From the NCBI RefSeq assembly GCF_036785885.1, contig NC_092326.1:372001-436000 (forward strand): a DNA stretch of 64,000 bases, written 5' to 3'. Position 1 is the stretch's first letter; the number at the start of each line of letters is the position of its first letter. The translations under genes and the position numbers were made by a program. The notes below the pieces were generated by a model. The model made no database searches and was not told the DNA's origin. It worked only from the letters and a program-made list of their open reading frames with translations. This document shows positions 1 to 12,556 of the stretch, piece after piece. Origin of the DNA: Coffea arabica (lineage: Eukaryota; Streptophyta; Magnoliopsida; Gentianales; Rubiaceae).

Positions 1-537
1 TGTGAGTTGAGGTAATTCCAATAAATGTGGCCTTAATTATCTGTCCATCAGTCCAAATAAGCAGGTATCATTTGATTAAAAAAAAATTTTCTAAATCATA
101 TAGCTTAATAGCTTAATCAAGGCATTTAATCTTTTGAAAAAGGGACAAAAAAATTTTGGAGGATTGAAGTGGCGAAAAAAAATGTGAAAGAAGGAAGAAA
201 AGAGGAAAAGAAAGGAGCGAAATCTTTTTCAGTAAAGCCAAATTGATCCTAGGATAAAATAAGTCACATTGTTCCTTCATTTAAATTCTGTTTATATACG
301 AGAACAACAAGTGTCACCCTAAAATATAGCACAATTACTTGAACATAAAACTGTATGTGATTGATTTCTGGCCAGATATTAGAATGTAAGAACAATGATA
401 CAATTGTTTGTGGTGGCTGATAATTGATAATAATGTAGATTGTGGTGTCGAATATCAACATATAAATAGTCAATTTTTTTTTTTTGGCACTCTTAGATTC
501 GGATTCTTGCATTAAACATTGAAAAAAAAAATGTTAG
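1..537. other. intergenic, AT-rich
   Basis: No gene or recognisable repeat seen. The open frames here are short, low-complexity and lack family resemblance. Confidence 0.6.
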
Positions 538-702
538 GTTTGTTTGGATTGAGCATTATTTCTCCAATTTTATTTGCTTACATCATCATTACAATTTTCA
601 ATACACCTTTTTATCTTCCCAATTACCTTTTTATCTCACATACATCACCTCACAAAAAGTGTTACAGTAAAAAATCCCAAATAAGTTACAATCCAAACAA
701 AC
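538..702. mobile_element. MITE, GTTTGGATTG family, copy 1
   Basis: A 165-bp element with perfect 14-bp terminal inverted repeats (GTTTGTTTGGATTG and its complement). The interior is shared with copies at 1549, 8546, 15006 and 55243, including a GTGATGTGTGTGAGATAA-like core (here on the complement). No clean TSD was found, so the superfamily is not assigned. Confidence 0.75.
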
Positions 703-1548
703 ATGTTGTATTCTTTTATCATCATCATCATCCTCGTTGTTGTTAACTGAAATTCAGATAAAGAAGAAAAGAGTTACTTTTATTGTTGTTTAACGTGGTA
801 AAGTTTGACCTTACGGAGTACAAGAAACAACCAAAATTTGTCAAATTTTAATTAGTTTGGAAAAAAATTAGAGTCAAAACTTGTTAAATTTTCTGACTTT
901 CATCTAACTCCCACCTAATATACATTCTCTAGTCAAAATCATTTACACGTGCACCCATATCATCTACAAAATAACAAGTCAATCTTGTGGATAGATCTAG
1001 TTATATATAATATTCTACAAGCTGAAATGTACATCCCCATTCCATTCAACTCTACCTTTTCTACACTTCATATGTTCATAGAAGTATATTTTAAAAAAAT
1101 CTCTTACTTTTCTAAGCGAGAAGAGAATAACAAATACATAAATCACCAAAGTGAAATAATTAGCCCTCGAATGGGCAAAAATTGTAGTATAGTGTAATTG
1201 TATGAGTAACACAGATTTGAGAGACTTAAATTCAGCATCTCTTTTTTTTTTTTTTTTTTTTTTGGAGCCTCCACTTTTTTTCTTTCACCATTAGACCAAG
1301 ATCAAACTAATTTAATAAGAAGCAAAAGGTCGGATGCTCGAATTACATTGAACATTTCACAGGTATAACTTACAGCTTAATAATTGACCTTCAATTTTTT
1401 TTTTTTTTACATAATTTTCAATTTTCTTTTTGTTTTTGTGTAAATAGAGACTTCAAATCTTGCAAAGGAGAAATGAAAAAATTGAGGGCTTGAAAGCCGA
1501 ACTAAGGACTTCACAATTACTTGGCCAACTCGACCAAATCTTCCGGGG
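703..1548. other. intergenic
   Basis: AT-rich, with poly(T) runs near 1240 and 1395. No gene seen. Confidence 0.6.
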
Positions 1549-1719
1549 GTTTGTTTGGATTGCTTCATATTTTCCCAATTTTATTTGCTTACATCATCTT
1601 TACAATTTTCAATACACCTTTTTACCTTTCCAATATCTTTTTATCTCACATACATCACATCATAAAAAGTGCTACAGTAAAAATATCTCAAATAATCCCA
1701 AATAACTTACAATCCAAAA
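1549..1719. mobile_element. MITE, GTTTGGATTG family, copy 2
   Basis: Same orientation and highly similar to the 538-702 copy (shared TTTATTTGCTTACATCATC and CACATACATCAC stretches). It starts GTTTGTTTGGATTG and ends CAATCCAAA; the right terminus is slightly eroded. Confidence 0.75.
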
Positions 1720-3204
1720 GGGTCTTGGGATAATTAATTAGCTTTCTCTTTGATATTCCATTACTCTGGCAATCCAAAGAGTGCAAAAGCCTCAACTAGA
1801 GACAATGAAACAATATACTATATGATTGAAAGATGGAAGTTAATTAACCGTAAAATAAAGTATTATTATACACAAAATTCAATCGCAAAGTTTACTCAAA
1901 CTAAGGCAGATTTGAGAACCATTAGTAACACTTCACGAAAATTTTGTTAGCATTAAGTAATAAAATAATATTGCGACTTTACCGAATTAAATGAACAACT
2001 CCTGTATCCTTCATCAATTTAATTTGGGCTTTTACATCTACGAATCTATGTATAATTAAATACGTCTATATACAAGGTTTATTTTCCACCAATTAAAATA
2101 CTTATACATATATTAATGCCATGAGATGTTAAGTGCAATATACGCTAAAATATGTCAGTCCAAAAAATAAAAACAATTAAAGAGGGGAATAGAAGCCAGC
2201 GGCTGCTAGATCCTTAATTTACAATCGTCATTGATATAAACCCCTTAATTACTCTACGCGTCATGTGTACAAGAATTTGCCTACTAATTCAACAAGAATA
2301 TACACAGCATTATGACATAAGATGTCCAATGTAATATGCTCTATGTGGAGACAATTCAAGGACAATTAAAGCTTAATCCTCAAGAGTCTCTAATAGCACG
2401 AAATTAATTATTTGCAAATACCTACACTTTAAATAAATTTTTTTTAAAAAAAAGACTTCTTCCATTCATTTTTCGACTCTACACAGTTTAAAGAATTCGA
2501 TATTTGATCCACTAGCAAAATGTTCTTTTCACATTTACCCCGAGTATAAATTCGATGTACTTGCTTTTGGAGCTTTAAATTTTCAATGGTTTTTTTTTTA
2601 TTAATGTGTTTAATATTGTAATATGACCATTTTTGGTAGAAATTATACAAAAGATAAAATAGGAATGTTGAATTTTTTTAATCTCCATGTTGAAACATAA
2701 CAAATCACTTGAAGACAAACAAAAAGAGAAATCAAGACTAATAAAATAAGGTGGAGAGAATATTCCAATTTGCATGAGTTACCATTACTCTTGAATTGTG
2801 CATATTCTAGCCTATACTATCTAAAATTTGTGATACCAAATCGTACCATATCACCTTTTATATATATGCTTCTATATACATTTAAAAAAAAAAAAAAGAA
2901 AACCTTTTTTGCAACACAGATGAAGATCAAAGCCAGTATACAAATATTACACACAACAAAAGCCGTGAGTTGCAAGTAACAAAGCCGGCTCAGTTTAGGC
3001 AGCTATTCTTTTTTTTTTTTTTTAATTTAAATGCAGCTTGATTTGGAGAGTAACTTTTAGAGAGCGAATGAAAGAAAACTTTTTAGAGAGAGAAAGTTGG
3101 GTCCACACTCAAACTCCTTTCTTCTGACAACCTCTTGTGTCATCCAATCAAAGAGTACTCACTACGATTTAGATCCTTAAATAATCCAATCAATCATTTC
3201 CCCA
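1720..3204. other. intergenic, upstream of the S40-type gene
   Basis: AT-rich sequence with several poly(A)/poly(T) runs. No coding family recognised. Confidence 0.6.
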
Positions 3205-3210
3205 TTTCCC

Positions 3211-3218
3211 TATAAATT
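3211..3218 (+). promoter_or_regulatory. TATA box of the S40-type gene
   Basis: TATAAATT lies about 187 bp upstream of the ATG at 3398. It is followed by the pyrimidine-rich CCTTTCCCTCC tract typical of plant transcription start regions. The position implies a 5' UTR of roughly 150 nt. Confidence 0.55.
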
Positions 3219-3397
3219 CCATGCCCTTTCCCTCCTTTCCCCAGTTTCCTAGCCACCATTTTTTATCATCTTTCTCCCTTTCTCCATCATTTCAGCAGTC
3301 CCCGTATTCATCTTCTTGTATCAGCTGAAGAAGTTATGCATACTTTTTTGTCAAAAAGAAGAAAGTAAGAAAAAAACATAGCAAAACCCATTTTCCA

Positions 3398-3814
3398 ATG
3401 GCGGAAGAGTTTCAAGAATCTGAGGTGATTTTTCAAGAAATTGATGGAAGTGAAGACAATGAGGAGTATTATATTCCTATGGAATTGAATTCCAGGGAAC
3501 TGAGGAAAATCTCCAACCCCAAGAGAAAAAAGTTGAAGACCAAGAAAAATACTTCTGCATCGCTTCCTGTAAGTATACCGGAAAATTTTTCGGGCAATAA
3601 TTCTTGTTTTCGGTCCATGGAATCAGACTTTAACGATGATGATGATGGCGACGACGGAGAAATGGACCCACCCCATGTAATTATCGGAAGGCGAATCACC
3701 AGAAAAGTGATGGCATTTTCCGTCTGCACCGGAAATGGAAGAACTCTCAAGGGAAGAGATTTGAGTGAAGTAAGGAATTCAATTCTCCGGATGACTGGAT
3801 TTCTTGAAACGTAA
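3398..3814 (+). CDS. S40-type senescence regulator (DUF584)
   Basis: A 138-residue intronless protein. The N-terminal two thirds are acidic and low in order, with a basic patch (PKRKKLKTKK, about residues 42-51) that could be a nuclear signal and an Asp-rich run (DDDDGDDGE, about residues 80-88). The C-terminal ~48 residues carry the family signature: PPHVIIGRR, then MAFSVCTGNGRTLKGRDL, then RNSILRMTGFLE. This block is the hallmark of plant S40/senescence-regulator proteins, which are small, nuclear-associated and induced in ageing or stressed leaves; their biochemical role is not settled. Length and lack of introns fit the family. A TATA box and pyrimidine-rich leader lie just upstream. The ATG is chosen because it follows a plant-like AAAACCC...CCAATGGCG context and gives the usual MAEE-type start. 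The family call is secure; the exact paralogue is not. Confidence 0.92.
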   Translation: MAEEFQESEVIFQEIDGSEDNEEYYIPMELNSRELRKISNPKRKKLKTKKNTSASLPVSIPENFSGNNSCFRSMESDFNDDDDGDDGEMDPPHVIIGRRITRKVMAFSVCTGNGRTLKGRDLSEVRNSILRMTGFLET

Positions 3815-5142
3815 CATAGAGTTCAGAAGTTTCAATGAGAGAAAAACCAAAAAGAAAGGAAAAGAAAAGGAAAGGAAAGAAAGCTTATTTTCTCATCTTT
3901 CTTTTTCTCTTTTGTTGTTTAATTATTGTCAGTTTTTAACTGTCACAGCTGGATATTGTAATTTTTTTTCCGTTGTAAGAGAATTACTATAGTGTACAAA
4001 ATTCCCAGAAAAGGCAACCAAAAAACAAAAAAAAAAAAAAAGGAAAATGGGTATCTCAAGTTTCCAAAATTAGAAGGGAAAAAAGTGTTTCATAGCTCAA
4101 ATTGTTCAAGTCTTTATTAATTAATGTTGTGATTTCGTTTTTTTTAATTATTTTTATGTTGTGTAGATTATGATTAAATTAGGTTTCTGTTAGGCTAAGG
4201 TGGGCGCTGGCCACACTGTTTTCTGGTTCTGTCCGGTCTTAGAACTGCCCAACAAGAACAGCTGTTTGCAAAGGGATGAATGCAAATTCCAACTTATGAT
4301 TAATTGTGTACAATTTGAAAAAGACTTTAGTATGTGGTTTATGTGTCCAAATGTGTTGTATTCGTATTCGATTCCTTATAATGAAGTACAAATAATGCAT
4401 TAAATTAGCATTCTTTGTAAATGTGGTCTTAACTTTCACGCCTTCTAGATACATAAAATTGGCAATAATTGAGTTTACTATGACGCCTAGATTCAGAATT
4501 TAAGGAAGTGTAAGGAATTGTGTACTTTCTTGAATTAATTAATTCAAGAATGTCTGAACTCAACCCGATTAATTGGCGAATTTAATTAGTTCAAGCCCAA
4601 AAATAGTTTTAAATGATTAAGGTTATATTATATTTCTAAATGCACTCGAAATTTGAAGAATGCTTTAAGGCGGAGTGCTCACATTTTTCTGCATCGCAAT
4701 ATTGCAATAAACTCACCGTACACAATAATGGATCTTGTTATAATACGTGAAAAATTAAATTTCTTAAAATCTTGCCACGTATAATTGGTTTTAACTAATT
4801 AAATTCTTGTGATTTCCTAATACTTACGCAAGCCAAAATATGGGATCCTTTAGATGGAGGACATTTGTGATGGGACAAGGGATAAAACGCAATTTGGTGG
4901 CTAATGATCTCAATAGAGAGGGACTGCACCATTTTTATAAAATAAAAAAATTTGACTTAATCTAATTAAGTTAGTGATTTAACATGTCCTTGTTGAAATT
5001 TTTATGCTTGGTCGTACAAAGCTATCCTAGATTAGGTTCCTAGCCCGATGTTTCCTCCCAAGTTCACATGTGCTAGACTCATTATAAAACGTAAAACAGT
5101 GGGGAGTGGATTATTAAATTCAGGTTAACTTGTTTGCATACA
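3815..5142. other. 3' UTR of S40-type gene, then intergenic
   Basis: The first ~200 bp are probably the S40-type 3' UTR (purine-rich, then T-rich). No further gene seen. Confidence 0.5.
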
Positions 5143-5348
5143 ACGTAGAATCGAAAGATTGTGGGTCTTTATTTTGGGTTTAAGGTTCATGGGGGCATCC
5201 TCCTGTCACCAATTGGCTGGATGGATGTTCCTCGTGGGTCTCACCTTAGATTACTCGTTTGGGCCGGTATGTTCGGTGTTACCTCTGCGTTCGTGTTAAA
5301 TTAAGTGTGCGTGTGTTTCTTCTGTCTATGAAAAAAAAACGTAGAATC
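5143..5348 (+). mobile_element. SINE-like retroposon with 10-bp TSD
   Basis: A body of about 187 bp (5153-5339) ends in nine A residues and is flanked by ACGTAGAATC on both sides (5143-5152 and 5339-5348). Short length, A-tail and a ~10-bp TSD are the marks of LINE-mobilised retroposition. The body is less AT-rich than its surroundings. I could not make out convincing pol III A and B boxes, so it may be a 5'-truncated SINE or another short retroposed RNA. Confidence 0.6.
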
Positions 5349-7499
5349 CTCAAATGAGTAATGATTCTTGATAAACAAGACAAAACGCTTCTAGATTAGG
5401 ATTACAATAATATATTTTGATGTAAATCTTGACTTGGGTTAAGTCCTTTTCAGTGTTTCCTTTATTTTTTGCTCAAAACAGTGAAGTACATAGTAATATT
5501 TGATGATAATTGATATTCTCTGGGATTGTGAGTTGGCACATTAACTTATGATCAGTACCTAATTAGTCACATCTAATATATAGGAAAAACTAATGAAATG
5601 GATCATCTATGATTTAAATTTCTATTTTCAATATTAAAAATGCCATTGAAAAGTCATCCACCCTAATTCTAGTTTTGCCACAAATCAGAACCAGGTTCAA
5701 CCTTTTATTTTTAAACTCTATTTTTCCTTTTTTTTTTCTTTTTTTTGCAAAAAAGTTCATATTCAGAATTGAATGTCACACAAACCAGCAATGTAGCACT
5801 GTTTTTAAATCTACATAGCACTATTTGACTATATATACTACAGCCTGGACAACATGGATCTATTGCTTCTCCAGTTGCAGATATGATTGTAAATTGCATC
5901 GAATGGTCCAAATCGAACCATCTCACCTCCATCTAATTTGGGGTTTTTTTTTTTTTTAAATGAACAGTTTAAATTGAACAGAGTTAAAGTGATCGAATTT
6001 AGACTATTTCCTACATACATCACAGTAAGTTGCTTAATGCATTGATGACAAGCCATGGCCTTAAAATTGGATGAGTTTTCCTCTCCTTTTAAACTTTTAT
6101 AGAAGATTGAAAAGGAATCACAACAATAATAATTTTTTGAAAAAAATAACTTTGATATCGGACATTTTCTTCAAAATACGAATAAAGATTCTTGACTCTT
6201 TTTTTTTTTTGTCAATACGATAGGTTATCCTACACTAGGGGAGAGGAAGGACCTGAAAAGGTTCAAAAATAACTCGAAGAGAACTGAACTATCACCAGAC
6301 CAAACTACTCACCCGTCTTATTTTTAAACAAAGCCACTTTAATGCGAACAACTTTTGCCTCCCATCCCACCAAATTTTAATGTATTGATAATAGTCACAC
6401 TCCCAAATGCTAGTGGTTTGAACAAAGATTCTTGATGCCTTACTATATGATGTTATTGAAAAAGGTACTTTCCAAGTTCCCGAGAAATCAGACCCTGCAT
6501 GGTAGAAAGGATGCAAAAAGGAGTGGGAGAATTTCTTGTCGAATTTGCGATTACGTGTAACGAGAAAGTAGAGTAAAATTTTCTTTTTCTTTGGTTGGTG
6601 GAACTGATTCGCTAAATTTTTATCAATGTGATGTGTCAGAAGGGTCAATTATAAGCATCACAGCAGAAATATTTCTATTCAGGATTATTAGCAGTCAAAT
6701 ATGAAATTTATATTTAATCCATTTGTGAGAGGGCCTAATGGTTCGCTTTTTATACGAGTACAGAGAATAATCAGAATTAACAAAAACTGATCTTTAAATG
6801 ATTAAAGATTTTAGTTTTTTATCATTAAAAAATATATAATTAGAATACAAAAGTCACTGAAAGCATCAAAAACCTAATTTCCAAAATCAACGGAGACCAA
6901 GCCCTCAGTCATTTGCACCTCACATGATTCTATGAATTGACTAGACCAATTTTCTGTTGAGATAATTTAATCAATTTAATTAGTAAATCATGTAAGATGC
7001 ATAATATGATCAAAACAACTAAATTTAGGCAGCCAATCCGATTGCACCTTACTGGAAATAATATAATATTATAGGTGAACTACAACCTTTAAGGAGGTAC
7101 GCTAAAAAAGAGTATATTTTGAGGAGATTTATAAGAATTAACCCTTAAGTTTATCCATATCGAAAACATTTTCTATTAAAAAAAATAAAAATTGATTTCC
7201 TACAAATACTCAATCTGTTACTCTATTCCTAAGCTAAAACCAATATTATAAAATAATAGAGAGAAAAAAAAAAAGAAGTACTGGTTTACTTGTGGCCATT
7301 TTTATTTTCTGAGTAAATTAATAACTATAATATTCCCTATGTCCCCTTGTTATTGTCATGTTATTATTTTCTTGGTGTTCTAAAATACAAATCACCATTT
7401 TAAATTTAATACATGCTTTCTAAAATATTGTCAGTTAAAAAAATAACTTTTTAAAATTTCAATACACATCTATCAATAAAATATATTAAATTTAAAAAA
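5349..7499. other. intergenic
   Basis: Long AT-rich stretch. A 118-codon minus-strand frame at 6292-6648 is the longest open frame, but I recognise nothing in it. Confidence 0.55.
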
Positions 7500-7501
7500 T
7501 A

Positions 7502-7851
7502 CTCCCTCCGTCCCATTTTGATAGTCTTGTTTTCCTTTTTCGTCTGTCCCAAATTGTAGTCCACTTTCCCATTAAGAAATGTAGTAATCTTTCAAATTGT
7601 CTAAAATACCCTTATTAAATATCTTGTTATTAATACATTGTTATTAAATACTAATCCACTACATTGAATACATTGAGCTTTTCCAATACTAACCCATTAG
7701 CTGTAACTAATATTAATTGGCACTCTTCGTGATTAGTATAAGGGTATTTTAGGAAATTATTAATCTAAATTTATGTTTCCAACCAAATTAATTACACTTT
7801 CTTAATCTGTGTGAAAAAAAAACCAAAACTAACAAAACGGGACGGAGGGAG
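7502..7851. mobile_element. Stowaway-like MITE, copy 1 (350 bp)
   Basis: Termini CTCCCTCCGTCCCA and its complement (GGGACGGAGGGAG), flanked by TA on both sides (7500-7501, 7852-7853). This is the classic 'CTCCCTCCGTCCC' Tc1/mariner-type MITE of plants. No coding capacity. It is the most diverged of the three copies. Confidence 0.9.
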
Positions 7852-8070
7852 TACACATATAAATTTATTAATATCATCTGATTTAAACATAATAATTATC
7901 ATACATCCACACAAAGTTTGAATTCCCAAAAACTACTCTAATATTAATTGAGTCTTGGGACGAAGGGATCCAAAAATTCTGCTGCCTCATCATTAATGTG
8001 GTGATTGCCCAAACAATGATGTCAGACTCCCAACTGTTGAGGTGTCCGAAGACACATTTGACACCCAGGC

Positions 8071-8171
8071 CACGTGGTCGACATTCAAGCCTAATTGCAT
8101 GTGTGCAGTCGCCACGTGCCCAACCAACGAGCCCGATAGCTTAAAATGTTTTTGTACCAGACGGACACGTG
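8071..8171. promoter_or_regulatory. cluster of three CACGTG boxes
   Basis: Perfect CACGTG palindromes at 8071-8076, 8113-8118 and 8166-8171, in contexts CCACGTGG, GCCACGTGCC and ACACGTGT. These are core G-box/ABRE sites for bZIP and bHLH factors. The surrounding ~230 bp are clearly richer in GC than the neighbourhood. No gene start is evident within several kb, so a regulatory role is inference. Confidence 0.45.
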
Positions 8172-8545
8172 TTTATCTCACGAACACATTGGCGTGGACC
8201 ACATTGTAGCCACAAATTAATTGAAGACATCGACTTTAAACATTTTTTTTTTTTTTGAATAAAACGTATAGCAAGAAATTGTTGTATGGATTCTTCTATG
8301 ACGTGTTGTGAGAGCATATTACAAATATAAGTGGTCAGTTATTGTTTTTTCTGTAAAATCAAAAAAAAAAAAAGATTTGTCATATTAAAGTGTATACAAT
8401 ACAATTCACTGGTGAATACTAATGTTAAACTTAGAATTTTTCAATCTATTTTGGATTTTTAACATAAGATACTCTGTTAGAAATTTGCAGTAATATAGCT
8501 ATTCATTTTAAAATTTTCTTCATATAGCTTATTTTTATGAAATGA

Positions 8546-8708
8546 TTTGTTTGGATGGAATGTCATTTGAAATAATTATTGTAGCACTTTTTGTGATGTG
8601 ATGTATGTGAGATAAAAAAATAATTGAAAATATAAAAAGATAGATTGAAAAATATATTTATAATATAAGTAAAATATTATTTGAAAAAAATGAAATATCC
8701 AAACATAT
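8546..8708. mobile_element. MITE, GTTTGGATTG family, copy 3
   Basis: Begins TTTGTTTGGATGG, contains the core GTAGCACTTTTTGTGATG then GTATGTGAGATAA, and ends ATCCAAACATATC. Reverse orientation relative to the 538 and 1549 copies. A-rich interior. Confidence 0.65.
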
Positions 8709-9438
8709 CTAATTATTATTTGACTTTCAAAATCTGAATCCGTGCATAGTACAGATCAAAATGCTAGTTGTTTTTTGGGTTGAAGGCCTAGGCTATAGTT
8801 CGCTAATGAATACTATCAATAAGGGGTTTGAAATTTTGAACACAATAATTCACTGGTGAATACGAATGTTAAACTTTTATGGCGACTCATTTTTCTCCTT
8901 GGTGGGCTTAGGGGCAAAGAATTCAAAAAAAAAAAAAATCATATAAGAGCAAGGCAAAATCTTTGGCTCCCAACAGATACTTTTTATGCAAATATACTAA
9001 TGAAATTCGAGGAATGAGTGTTCAATAGGACAAAATTGATGTTTCTTAATTGTAAAGTACTTGATAATCGTGGATTGGTTATTTGCATGGGCAAATTTGA
9101 CATTATACTAGGACTCTTATAATACTAGTGTTTAACATACTAATTGATGGTTTTTCCAATCAGAAACTGCATGCTATCCTTAATGAGGATCTCCTAGGCA
9201 GGAGAACCTCCAAATTTTGAGATTACAATTTACAGGGAGTGAAGATTTCATTTTATCATGGAGAAGTATTCTTATTGTTTTGGCTAAATTATAATCACGT
9301 CGTACGGGAAAAGAGCTTTAAAATTTAGACTCCACCTTTTTACAGGGAGAATTTGTGATTTAACACATAAATAGATTCCATGTAATACATTTTTTTTTCC
9401 ATTGAACCAAGAGTCCCAAATTTACAAGATTACTCTAC
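8709..9438. other. intergenic
   Basis: No gene seen. A ~30-bp direct repeat (AATTCACTGGTGAATAC and following) at about 8402 and 8845 brackets the preceding MITE. Confidence 0.5.
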
Positions 9439-9440
9439 TA

Positions 9441-9771
9441 CTCCCTCCGTCCCACTTTGATAGTCCTGTATTCCTTTTTCATCTGTCCCAAATTGTAATC
9501 CACTTTCCAATTGAAGAATGTAGTTGTATTTTAATTTTTCTAAAATACCCTTATTCAATGTAAGTAGTTGTTACTATAAACCTACCACATTTAATGAAAG
9601 TTGATTCTTTTTTTACCATCAATTCAAGTTCCCATAAAGTTATACCATATTTAATGTGAGAGTATTTTCGGAAAATATCAATCTAAATTTACTTTTCCAA
9701 CAAAGTTAACTACTTTTTCTTAAACTGTGTGAAAAAAGAAATAGGACTATCAAAAATGAGATGGAGGGGAG
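9441..9771. mobile_element. Stowaway-like MITE, copy 2 (331 bp)
   Basis: CTCCCTCCGTCCCA left terminus and an eroded right terminus (GATGGAGGGGAG), with TA on both sides (9439-9440, 9772-9773). The interior matches the third copy at 11309 in inverted orientation. Confidence 0.88.
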
Positions 9772-9773
9772 TA

Positions 9774-11306
9774 TTTAAAAAGAATAAAAACAATGGTTAA
9801 AAAGATTTATACAATCTATGTGGGATAGGATTGAGATATGGATAGGAGCCTCTACTATATAAATTCTGGTTGAAAGGAGTTTTATACTACTGTAAGTCTT
9901 TATGTCTTAATCAATCTGACGGTTTCAGAAAACATACCATACCAAAAAAACCTAACAATAAAGAAAGATATTTTTTGTTTTCTGAGACAGACAGTCTGCT
10001 GAGCTATTGTGGGGGCTTTTTGTGCCAAAAACGAGAAAACAACAAAGGCAAGGATAATCACTAGGCTTAAGAATACTTCATGTATGCTATAAATTAATCT
10101 TTTGAATAGAATATATAAATTAATAATAGAGTATCTGTTTTGGACGTCACCAAAATGAAGGGTAGGTGAGGTGCAATTCTACTTATCCCACCCAGCAAAG
10201 ACCTAGAATTCTTATTTTTTGTTTTTACCCGGATATATAAATATTAAAAAAGCAAAAAAAAATTTTTTTTTTTTTGTGGGGACTCATGTTTGGGGGCGTC
10301 AATCTCAAAGTTGAGTGGCTGTTCAGCCATGACAATGCGTCTTGAAATTGGAAATTGATGTAGCTGTAACATCAAAGAAAATTATATATGCACAGACACA
10401 AACAAAAATAGTCAGAGTTTAATTATAAAGATTTATTAATCTAGAATTGTGCAATCTTTCCAAGGAATATGCGTATATGGATATACCAATGGTGAGTGGA
10501 GAATGAACCAATCGATTGATTGAGATGTTGTACAATATCTGTTAATATAGAATTGTGTCATCTTCCGAAAAAGAGCAAATTACCTGAATAGTTAGATCAG
10601 ACGGAATGGTTCAAAATTATATGTTTGACAATTTAGTAGATAAAAGCATTCTATTAATAATTGAATTGTCAAAATTCGATTATTTAAAAAGTTTAATTAC
10701 TATCCAGATAATTTGCTTTAAAAAAAAAAACTGTACATATACTGTAATAGTAATGGAGATTGGAGAATGAACCAACAAATTTGAAGAGTATAATTACTTT
10801 GGATTGAGACAAAGGAAGATAGGTGTATCATCGATTAAAGAAAGGCCAATTGGCATACTACTAAAATTTTGATGATGTGGAATCAGGTTCTCAGTTCCAT
10901 TGCTCTATTTTCTAGTTCAGGCATATTTTTCTGGCTTGAGGGTACACGTTTTAGCTTCACACGTTAAAAAGGAAGCACTTGACAACTAAAATTTTTCTGG
11001 CTTTAATTTTTTTTTCAAGAAAAAAAATAAATAAAATTGGAAATCTTTGGTGCGTAAATTACTTTTGAAGGTACACTTAATCGATCAATATCAATAGAAA
11101 AATTGAAAAAAAAAAAAAACATCTTCTATAATATTTGCCTTGTGATACTAAAAAAATTTGCAAACATGTAGTAACGAATATAATGGGCCGATAAGTAATT
11201 GAACAGGAAAAAAAATAGTTATTGAACAGAATTACTGTTTCCAATGTAAGGGCTTTTGATCCTTCTATGGGTGTGCTCAACATTAAATTTTCAGATATAA
11301 AGCTAT
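9774..11306. other. intergenic
   Basis: AT-rich, no gene or clear repeat recognised. Confidence 0.5.
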
Positions 11307-11308
11307 TA

Positions 11309-11644
11309 CTCCCTCCGTCCCACTTTGATAGTCCTGTTTCTTTTTTCACACAGTTTAAGAAAAAGTAGTTAACTTTGTTGAAAAAGTAAATTTAAATTAC
11401 TATTTTCCTAAAATACCCTCACATTAAATATGATACAACTTTATGAGAAATTGAATTAATGGTAAAAAAAAGAATCAACTCTCATTAAATGAAGTAGGTC
11501 TATAGTAATAACTACTTACATTGAATAAGGGTATTTTAGAAAAATTAAAATACAACTACATTCTTTTTTTCAATTGAAAAAGTGAACTACAATTTGAGAC
11601 AGGTGAAAAAGGAATACAAGACTATCAAAATGGGATGAAGGGAG
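11309..11644. mobile_element. Stowaway-like MITE, copy 3 (336 bp)
   Basis: CTCCCTCCGTCCCA left terminus and GGGATGAAGGGAG right terminus, flanked by TA (11307-11308, 11645-11646). Read on the complement it is closely similar to copy 2, so the two form an inverted pair about 1.5 kb apart. Confidence 0.88.
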
Positions 11645-11646
11645 TA

Positions 11647-12556
11647 ATTTGGTAATTATTGTCACGATGATTAATAAATCAGATATCTGAAACGTTTATA
11701 CTCCGAATCATGTCAAAGGAAAAGTACTTACTTCAGATTTTAGGTATTGTGATGTTTCATTTCATTCATGGGCACTCAATTTTCCAATCAGTTAGATATT
11801 TTCCAAGAAATATCTGGAGAATTAAAGCATTTGTCATGGACTAGGCAGCTGGAAACAGAATAAAGAAAGCAACTCTTCATCTATTTTTCCAGAAAACGAA
11901 CGACAAAGGTCACATTTCTTGAATTGAAGCGTCTTGCTCTTTTGTCAAAACTGTTGAAGATAAAGCCCTTATCTACTGCTTAGAATTCAAAGAATCTGAC
12001 CAAAATGCTATTCCAGTTCCACGAGTCAAGACTCATGTAGCTGTTCATTTTCCCAGTCACCAAAAATGCCAAAGAATGTACCATTAACAAATGGATAAAA
12101 CTAAGGGCTCTCAAGAATTACGTGTAACAAGGAGTTGCCCATTTGTTTGAGATACTCAATATAATTGGTTTTGATTCTAGGAAAGAGTTTTCGTCAACTT
12201 TAGGGTAGGAAGCTGATTATGACATCTTCTAAGCTATAATTGCGTTGGCTTATCATTGAGGTTCCAATTTTGGATTAGTTAGGAAAGAAAATCAATCTTC
12301 CGTCCTCGGCCAGTTGCTTTTCAACAACTGTATGCTTAATTATAGCATTCCTACACTGATGATAACTCTTGTAAATGACAATTATCCTTAATGGTACTCT
12401 TTTTTTCTTTTTTTTTTTTCTAACAAGCGTCCAATCGGCACATGTAGCAAACCAAATTTGAATCTTACTTATCATATAAAGACACATATTCACATTTATT
12501 TTTTTATGTACCTTTATGCATTTCTAATTTAACTTCACTTGACCAAAAAAATTAAC
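11647..12556. other. intergenic
   Basis: No gene family recognised on either strand. Confidence 0.5.

Noticed and set aside
3469..3750. 93-codon minus-strand frame opposite the S40-type gene
   Set aside because: Antisense shadow of the conserved S40 domain.
6292..6648. 118-codon minus-strand open frame
   Set aside because: No recognisable domain, low-complexity start, no promoter or splice context. Treated as chance.
9870..10064. 64-codon plus-strand frame
   Set aside because: No recognisable motif, no spliced continuation found.
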